DNA from: Cytobacillus sp. IB215665
GTDB taxonomy: Bacteria; Bacillota; Bacilli; Bacillales; SM2101
Assembly (NCBI RefSeq): GCF_033963835.1
Contig: NZ_JAXBME010000026.1
Coordinates: 1 to 49,240, forward strand
DNA length: 49,240 nt
Direction: 5' to 3'
Below, in pieces: positions 44,538 through 49,240 of the stretch. The notes under the pieces are model-generated. The model was not told where the DNA came from, did not search any database, and saw only the letters and a list, made by a program, of their open reading frames with translations. A program made the translations under genes and the position numbers. How positions within the stretch are numbered: the stretch's first letter is position 1; the number at the start of each line of letters is the position of its first letter.

Positions 44538-45469
44538 TGTTGCAGCCATTTTAAAATCGCTTGGTTTGTTTCTTCCGGCTTTTCTTGCTGGATCCAATGA
44601 CCGCAATCCAGATTGACCACTTCCACATTGGGCACGAATTCCGCTAGTTTTTCAGACTTCGGGATCACATCCCGATCTCCATAGATCATAAGTGCAGGCT
44701 GGCGGATGATTGGGTTCACGTCCGCCAATAAGTGCCAGTTGCGGTCAAGGTTCCTGTACCAATTTATACTTGCCGTGAAGCCTGTTGATTTGAAGGCTGA
44801 GACGAAAACGGCCAGTTCGCTGTCGCTCATTATGGGTTCACCGAGTGGTGTTTCTGCTCTGGCAAGATTAATCATCGCCATACCTGGCTGAGGCACTCTT
44901 GGGGGCTCGTTCTTCCGGTAAATGTTGCGAAGGAACTGGAATGTATTTTCTTCTAATATGGCGTCTGCGACACCTGGCTGTCGATTGAAGTGGACAAAAT
45001 AGTAGTCGCCACCAAGTATTTCTTCCATGAACTCGATCCAGGGTCTTTCACCGCGCTCTTGGTAAGGCAAGCTCAGATTTATCACTTTATTTACACGGTT
45101 TGGATGCAATAAAGTCAGCCCCCAAACGACCATCGCGCCCCAATCATGACCGACAAAGGTGGCATCTTCGTATTCGAAGTGATCGAGAAGTGCGATGAGA
45201 TCACCCGACAAGTGTTCAATGTCATAGTCTGTTACTTCGCTCGGACGGGATGAATTGCCATAACCCCGCTGGTTTGGGACGATGACATGGTAGCCCGCTG
45301 CGACAAGGGCGGGCACCTGATGGCGCCAAGAAAAGGCATGCTCTGGCCAGCCATGACAGAGTACAATAGGTTTTCCTAAATTTTGTCGGCCTGCTTCAAA
45401 GACTTCGAGTTCCACACCGTTTACTGAAATAAGGGTAGGTTTGGGAAAATCAGCTTTATTAATCATCAT
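44525..45469 (-). CDS. Epoxide hydrolase-type alpha/beta hydrolase
   Basis: The 314-residue protein has HGWPE (39-43), the nucleophile motif GHDWGA (Asp109) and a histidine in CGHWIQQE: an Asp-based triad. HGWPE with Asp nucleophile is the soluble epoxide hydrolase signature, and cap-domain tyrosines (RNIYRKN, NWYRNLDR) would activate the epoxide. Composition is GC-richer than the surroundings, suggesting transfer. TAGGAGGT precedes the ATG. The WYL regulator lies 89 bp upstream on the same strand. Confidence 0.9.
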   Translation of the reverse strand: MMINKADFPKPTLISVNGVELEVFEAGRQNLGKPIVLCHGWPEHAFSWRHQVPALVAAGYHVIVPNQRGYGNSSRPSEVTDYDIEHLSGDLIALLDHFEYEDATFVGHDWGAMVVWGLTLLHPNRVNKVINLSLPYQERGERPWIEFMEEILGGDYYFVHFNRQPGVADAILEENTFQFLRNIYRKNEPPRVPQPGMAMINLARAETPLGEPIMSDSELAVFVSAFKSTGFTASINWYRNLDRNWHLLADVNPIIRQPALMIYGDRDVIPKSEKLAEFVPNVEVVNLDCGHWIQQEKPEETNQAILKWLQQWEM

Positions 45470-45557
45470 ATTACCTCCTATACTAACTGTACTAAAAGAC
45501 TGTTACAGTTAGCATAGTAGCATAGTGGTGTGACACTAGCGTGTCAGGTTTGAAAAA

Positions 45558-46493
45558 TTAATTGTATTGATATTTTGCATGCATCGATTTTATTCTAGAT
45601 GCAACAACTTGGCGAACCCTTTCAGGACCTAACACTTCGACATGTTCGCCAAAACTGAATATCAATGCGAAATACCATTCCTTCTCTGGAAATTGTGCAG
45701 TCACAATCAGTTCACCTGTGTTCAAAATTTCAATATTTTCTTTGTCAAAAATATCTTCAACTCGGGATCTCACCTGGGGTACAAATTTTAATTTAATGCT
45801 TGTTAAAGAGACCTTCTTCATTGATGCCTCTTCAATTTCTTGATATGACTTTTCCCTACGCTTGAATAGTACATCTTCAACCTGCAAGTCAATAATGCGT
45901 GAAATTCTAAATACCCGGAAATTTGCTTTTAAGTGACAATAGCCAAACAGGTACCATGTATAACCTTTAAAGATTAATGACATCGGTTCTATCTGCCTTG
46001 TACTTGTTTCGTTTGCATAGTTTCTATATATAATTGTAATCATTTTTGATTGAGTGATAGCATTCCGGATGTTTTTGACCAGGTCTTTTTGTTTTGAGGT
46101 GTATGCCCAGGGCTGCATACCAATTATGATTTGCTCCATATGCAGGTCAAGATGATGAATTTTATCCTGTGGAATAATATTTCGCAGTTTTTCTATGGAT
46201 GATTCGAGCTCAACATCATCAAATGTTGAGTTAACACCTTTAAGTGCTGAAAGTATGGAACACAAATTGTTTAGTGTCAGCAACTGATGATTTAATTTAT
46301 AATTCTCCCTAATACCAAAACCACCATTATTCCCAGGGTAGGATATAATTGGAATACCAGCCATATTAATAGCTTCAATGTCTCTGTAAATCGTTCGAAC
46401 TGAAACTTCAAACTTTTCCGCAAGCTCTTTTGCCGATATTCGACTTCTATTAAGTAATATAACAATGATTGTCAGCATACGGTCTATTTTCAT
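45558..46493 (-). CDS. WYL-domain transcriptional regulator (YafY-like)
   Basis: The 311-residue protein has an N-terminal HTH_11 domain (ISAKELAEKFEVSVRTIYRD) and a C-terminal WYL domain (about 140-225) containing MSLIFKGYTWYLFGYC and FRVFRISRI, followed by a WCX region. WYL domains bind nucleic-acid or nucleotide ligands. It precedes and probably controls the epoxide hydrolase/YdeI pair. AAGGAGAAG precedes the ATG. Confidence 0.9.
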   Translation of the reverse strand: MKIDRMLTIIVILLNRSRISAKELAEKFEVSVRTIYRDIEAINMAGIPIISYPGNNGGFGIRENYKLNHQLLTLNNLCSILSALKGVNSTFDDVELESSIEKLRNIIPQDKIHHLDLHMEQIIIGMQPWAYTSKQKDLVKNIRNAITQSKMITIIYRNYANETSTRQIEPMSLIFKGYTWYLFGYCHLKANFRVFRISRIIDLQVEDVLFKRREKSYQEIEEASMKKVSLTSIKLKFVPQVRSRVEDIFDKENIEILNTGELIVTAQFPEKEWYFALIFSFGEHVEVLGPERVRQVVASRIKSMHAKYQYN

Positions 46494-46631
46494 ATTCTTC
46501 TCCTTAATTTATATTTGGCATATTCTAGAGTATAAGTTATTTTTGTCATAGCATTTTTAACATATCATGCTTATAATCGCTGAACGTCTTGATGCCACGT
46601 AATACTTATAATATTTTTTATTATCTTGCTA

Positions 46632-47107
46632 CTTTTGAAATGCTTCATAAGAATCTTCTGTCTGCTTTTCATTTTTTCTTTGCTTATTATTTTGATTTTC
46701 ATAGACTGACGCCCCTCTTTCTTTGAATGCAGGGCATCAAACGCTCCTCTTTCATAACCAACTTTCCATTGTCTAAGTGTTTATGAAGATGGGATGTGAA
46801 AAATTGCAGCCGTTTCTCTGATAGACGCCAGATTTTCTTTCATATAAGTAAGTACGTCTAGTTTAAACGGTGCAGGGTAACTTGTATAGTTTATAATAAA
46901 AGCCTCTTCACCATAAGCTTTGTACCATTTCACCGATTGATGAAAATTACTGTGGTCGATCCATATGGATTGAGCAATAAATTCACTACTGTCTTTCTCA
47001 TGAAGAAATTGTTTTACTGCATTAATTTTTACTTCAGAAGAAAATTTCCTTATAAAAAACAACACCTCCATTTGATAGTTGTGTCTAACAATTGGGGTGC
47101 AGTACAC
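46632..47107 (-). mobile_element. Truncated copy of the IS3 element
   Basis: From the end GTGTACTGCACCCC (47094-47107 read on the minus strand) the sequence follows the left end of the complete IS at 31497 through orfA, then stops matching near 46632 inside the orfA linker region. orfB and the right end are missing. The right-hand flank begins TTTCAGATTAGC, the right arm of a family-1 palindrome, so it too landed inside a repeat. It is therefore immobile. Confidence 0.85.
46660..47054 (-). pseudogene. Decayed orfA in the truncated IS
   Basis: The frame keeps SEVKINAVKQFLHEKDS, WYKAYGEEAFIINYTS and SIRETAAIFHIPSS. The usual start ATG has become ATA, a stop TAA appears after HIPSS where the complete copy reads PETLRQW, and the frame slips again later. 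Confidence 0.85.
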
Positions 47108-47136
47108 TTTCAGATTAGCTCGATCAAACGAAAAAT

Positions 47137-47238
47137 GACGCATATCTCAATTTTGTTATGATCCCCTTAGGGTAGGCGCTTTAATATATGTGTCTACTAT
47201 AAGGGGATCATAACATTACAGATATGCACCATATTGTG
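47137..47238 (+). repeat. Palindromic repeat family 1 copy split by a mini-element
   Basis: The left half GACGCATATCTCAATTT (47137-47153) and right half TACAGATATGCACCATATTG (from 47217) make a normal family member once the 62-bp insert is removed; the tail ATATTGTGG is intact. Confidence 0.7.
47154..47215. mobile_element. 62-bp back-to-back IS-end element
   Basis: The arms TGTTATGATCCCCTTA and TAAGGGGATCATAACA are 16-bp perfect inverted repeats beginning TG and ending CA. On the right arm, the inner sequence continues to GTGTCTA, giving an end (TGTTATGATCCCC...TAGTAGACAC) similar to the IS3 end TGTACTGCACCCC...GTTAGACAC. It has no coding capacity and looks like a MITE derived from a second IS150-group element. 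Confidence 0.6.
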
Positions 47239-47327
47239 GAATATTTCATTTACTCATGAGGACTATATGCTATTGAAAAAAGTCGATTCAAAATTATTTT
47301 CTCTGTTTTAAAATCAACACAATCGAG

Positions 47328-48272
47328 TTAGTTTATGTTATTTATGTGTAGCGAAATAATCTTCAACTTGCTTTGAATCAAAGTTTTTAATGAGTGAGGA
47401 CTTATAGAAATAATGTTCTGGCCAAAACGCAAAATGTAGTCAGAAATAAAATCTTCTTCGTTCATATTGTAGTAGCCTGATATGACATAATGTTCGTCTT
47501 CTTTTAAAATTGACATTGATGGATAATGCTCCTTATCATATAAGTCCTTTCCTTTATCATTTACAACAATGGAGAAATGAATAGCATTTTCTTGTTTATG
47601 GTAGGTCCCTAATAGTGATAATAAATATTTTAATCTCATTGAAGTTCTATCTTTAACCATTTCTAATGATAAAATCTTATCACACCGTAAAGTTTGGACT
47701 TTTTGCTTATCGATATTGTAAAATTTTGCATACCATTGCCCCAATTTAGAGTTAATTTTTATAAACTGACCTGTTAATTGTATTTTTTCTTTATTTTTTT
47801 CATAGGAAACTTGGTAGATGTTCTCATCAATAATACCTTGAATTAAATCTTGTATGTAAGGGTTATAATTACTATGGTTGGTTATTTCTAAGCTAATTAA
47901 CCCTTTCATTTTCTCAATATTTTCTTTCACTTGAATAGGTAAAACTTTTTTAAACTTTTCTTCTAAATTATTTATTTCATATTCAAATGGTTTTGCTTTA
48001 TATCCTTCCAACGTTAGCATAGAAAAGTACATAGCAAACATTTCATCAACAGTAAAGATAATTGGAGATAATATACGATTTTCTAATACTAAATATTTCC
48101 CATTTCTACCTTGCTCAGCGTATATTGGCATCCCTAATAATTCTAATGATTGAACATCTCTAATCGCTGTACTCCTAGATATATTATACTTTTCCATCAA
48201 ATCCTTAAGGTTAAAAGTCTTTTTATTATTTATGAATTGTAACATATCATTTAATCTTTCAGACTTATTCAT
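47328..48272 (-). CDS. WYL-domain transcriptional regulator
   Basis: The 314-residue protein has an N-terminal HTH (FNLKDLMEKYNISRSTAIRD) and a WYL region (QLTGQFIKINSKLGQWYAKF, where the tryptophan-tyrosine pair is kept). It is divergent from a PhnB-like VOC gene 81 bp away and probably regulates it. AAGGAGTT precedes the ATG. Confidence 0.88.
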   Translation of the reverse strand: MNKSERLNDMLQFINNKKTFNLKDLMEKYNISRSTAIRDVQSLELLGMPIYAEQGRNGKYLVLENRILSPIIFTVDEMFAMYFSMLTLEGYKAKPFEYEINNLEEKFKKVLPIQVKENIEKMKGLISLEITNHSNYNPYIQDLIQGIIDENIYQVSYEKNKEKIQLTGQFIKINSKLGQWYAKFYNIDKQKVQTLRCDKILSLEMVKDRTSMRLKYLLSLLGTYHKQENAIHFSIVVNDKGKDLYDKEHYPSMSILKEDEHYVISGYYNMNEEDFISDYILRFGQNIISISPHSLKTLIQSKLKIISLHINNIN

Positions 48273-48287
48273 ATTAACTCCTTAAAT

Positions 48288-48306
48288 GGTGTCATTATTT
48301 GATACC
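48288..48306. promoter_or_regulatory. Candidate operator in the WYL/VOC divergent region
   Basis: GGTGTC-N7-GATACC, one mismatch from perfect, lies between the divergent genes, with another GTGTCA 28 bp further on. Binding by the WYL regulator is inferred from position. Confidence 0.4.
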
Positions 48307-48353
48307 TTTAAAGTGTATATTAAAAGTGTCAAAAATAAAAGGAGGTCATTTCA

Positions 48354-48797
48354 ATGACATTAGAAATTGCAGTTTTTTTATCTATGAGTGGCAAAGCATA
48401 TGAAGCAATTAATTTTTACAAAAAACACTTAAACGCTAAAGAGCTACTATGTGTGACATATTCAGATATGGCAAAACGTGATGATTCACTTGTTTTAACA
48501 AAAGGAAACAAAGATTATATTTCACATTCGGTACTTCAAATAGGAAAAACTAAACTAATGATTGCTGAAGAAACAATGCTACCTAGTGAAAATTACAATG
48601 TAGGTAATAATATTTCGCTTTGTATTCAAAGTGCAAACTTAGCAGAAATTCAAAACTTTTATACTAATTTAACAAGCGATGATAGAGTTCAAATTATTAC
48701 TCCCCTTGCTAAGAATATTTTCAGTGAAGCTTACGGGATTGTTCAGGATCCTTATGGTGTTCAAATTCAACTTATGTATGATAAGCGTTTAAAATAG
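48354..48797 (+). CDS. PhnB-like VOC-superfamily protein
   Basis: The 147-residue protein has the PhnB/3-demethylubiquinone methyltransferase-like VOC fold: an opening strand with SMSGKAYEAINFYKKHL, then HSVLQIGKTKLMIAEE and a closing GIVQDPYGVQIQLMYD. Many such proteins occur as targets of YafY/WYL regulators and have unknown substrates. AAAGGAGG precedes the ATG. Confidence 0.88.
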   Translation: MTLEIAVFLSMSGKAYEAINFYKKHLNAKELLCVTYSDMAKRDDSLVLTKGNKDYISHSVLQIGKTKLMIAEETMLPSENYNVGNNISLCIQSANLAEIQNFYTNLTSDDRVQIITPLAKNIFSEAYGIVQDPYGVQIQLMYDKRLK

Positions 48798-49043
48798 ACA
48801 TATAATTGAAGTAATATAGCTTTGGAATAAAGTCGGATCAAATATTTCTTGTATGTCCATATTCTTAGATAGACAAATAGAAGCCATTTTGAGAGAGATT
48901 CATCATAATGGCTTCTTCACATAATAAACTTATCCTTTTTCAACAAGAAAGAGATTGATTACTCCCACTAAAAGGAGATGTGATACAGTATGGATCCAGT
49001 GATTGTCCTGGATGTCGCAAAAAGAGAAAGCTAAATTCAAGTC

Positions 49044-49240
49044 TTATCCCCTGTATCTTATCGTTAGTCCTTTTAAGAAATTCCGCGCGTACCGATCACC
49101 GCACACTTTGTAATTTTTATGGCCTTCTTTACGTAATAGGGCACCTAATTCCCCTTTTGTTATGATCACTCCAGCGTCTTCCAATATCTCGATCATATCC
49201 TCACTTGTCAAAGAGAGAGCGATTTTCACTTTCTTTAGAA
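49044..49240 (-). CDS. DUF1456 (YehS-like) protein, C-terminal part
   Basis: The minus-strand frame is open to the right window edge (LKKVKIALSLTSEDM..., so no start is assigned) and ends GLTIRYRG-stop, the typical end of YehS/DUF1456 proteins, which contain two similar halves. Conserved residues are EDMIEILEDAG, TKGELGALLRKEGHKNY and CGDRYARNFL. The N-terminal half lies outside the window. Function of the family is unknown. Confidence 0.85.
   Translation of the reverse strand, partial: LKKVKIALSLTSEDMIEILEDAGVIITKGELGALLRKEGHKNYKVCGDRYARNFLKGLTIRYRG

Noticed and set aside
48980-49165. Plus-strand 61-codon frame at the right edge
   Set aside because: It overlaps the conserved DUF1456 coding sequence on the other strand and resembles nothing known.

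Overview
The window looks like a chromosomal segment of a low-GC, probably spore-forming member of the Bacillaceae. The evidence is AT-rich DNA, strong AGGAGG-type ribosome binding sites with frequent TTG/GTG starts, sigma-A promoters, a T-box leader, a split AdaA/AdaB alkylation-repair pair and a GbsR-controlled OpuA-type glycine betaine importer. No rRNA, tRNA, CRISPR array or prophage block was recognised. It reads as accessory chromosome: many single-gene detoxification or hydrolase units, gene fragments, small membrane proteins and mobile or repeat elements.

Layout. 0.3-1.8 kb: a sigma-A promoter and T-box leader drive a HIT-family protein followed one base later by a PP2C-like phosphatase. 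2-5.6 kb: VOC protein, small membrane proteins (one frameshifted), an alpha/beta hydrolase and an AraC-GyrI regulator. 6.1-10 kb: a GbsR-type regulator divergent from opuAA-opuAB-opuAC, with a dyad operator, a promoter and a strong terminator. 10.3-10.9 kb: the 3' remnant of a group II intron (maturase end plus domain V). 11-17.3 kb: small proteins, a stand-alone GyrI-like domain, two alpha/beta hydrolases, a Nudix hydrolase and three decayed fragments (cupin, GrpB, uridine-kinase-like). 17.7-20.3 kb: a two-gene unit of an MFS exporter and an ATP-grasp ligase resembling BacE/BacD-type peptide systems. 20.8-23.6 kb: adaA-adaB-2OG/Fe(II) oxygenase-radical SAM, an alkylation-response operon with two extra members. 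24-31.3 kb: small proteins, an MBL-fold hydrolase, a cupin, a VanZ/hydrolase pair and an M23 peptidase. 31.5-33 kb: a complete IS3-family element. 33-43 kb: an MFS efflux protein, lipoprotein and membrane proteins, an XRE/membrane-protein pair with a perfect palindromic operator, a YVTN beta-propeller and an aminoglycoside-phosphotransferase-fold kinase. 44-49.2 kb: an epoxide hydrolase/YdeI pair with a WYL regulator, a truncated copy of the IS, a second WYL regulator divergent from a PhnB-like VOC protein, and the C-terminal half of a DUF1456 protein running off the right edge.

The least expected structure is at repeat level. About ten copies of a 35-55 bp imperfect palindrome (consensus arms CGCTAATC...GATTAGCG, followed by CCAGATTGTGG) are scattered between genes, mostly at gene 3' ends, and all lie in the same orientation. 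The complete IS3 element, the truncated IS3 copy and a 62-bp back-to-back IS-end element all sit inside copies of this palindrome, which suggests targeted insertion comparable to IS1397 in E. coli REP/BIME elements. Other points of interest are the T-box over a HIT-phosphatase operon, the minimal ATP-grasp/MFS cluster, and the Ada operon extended by an oxygenase and an SPL-like radical SAM enzyme.
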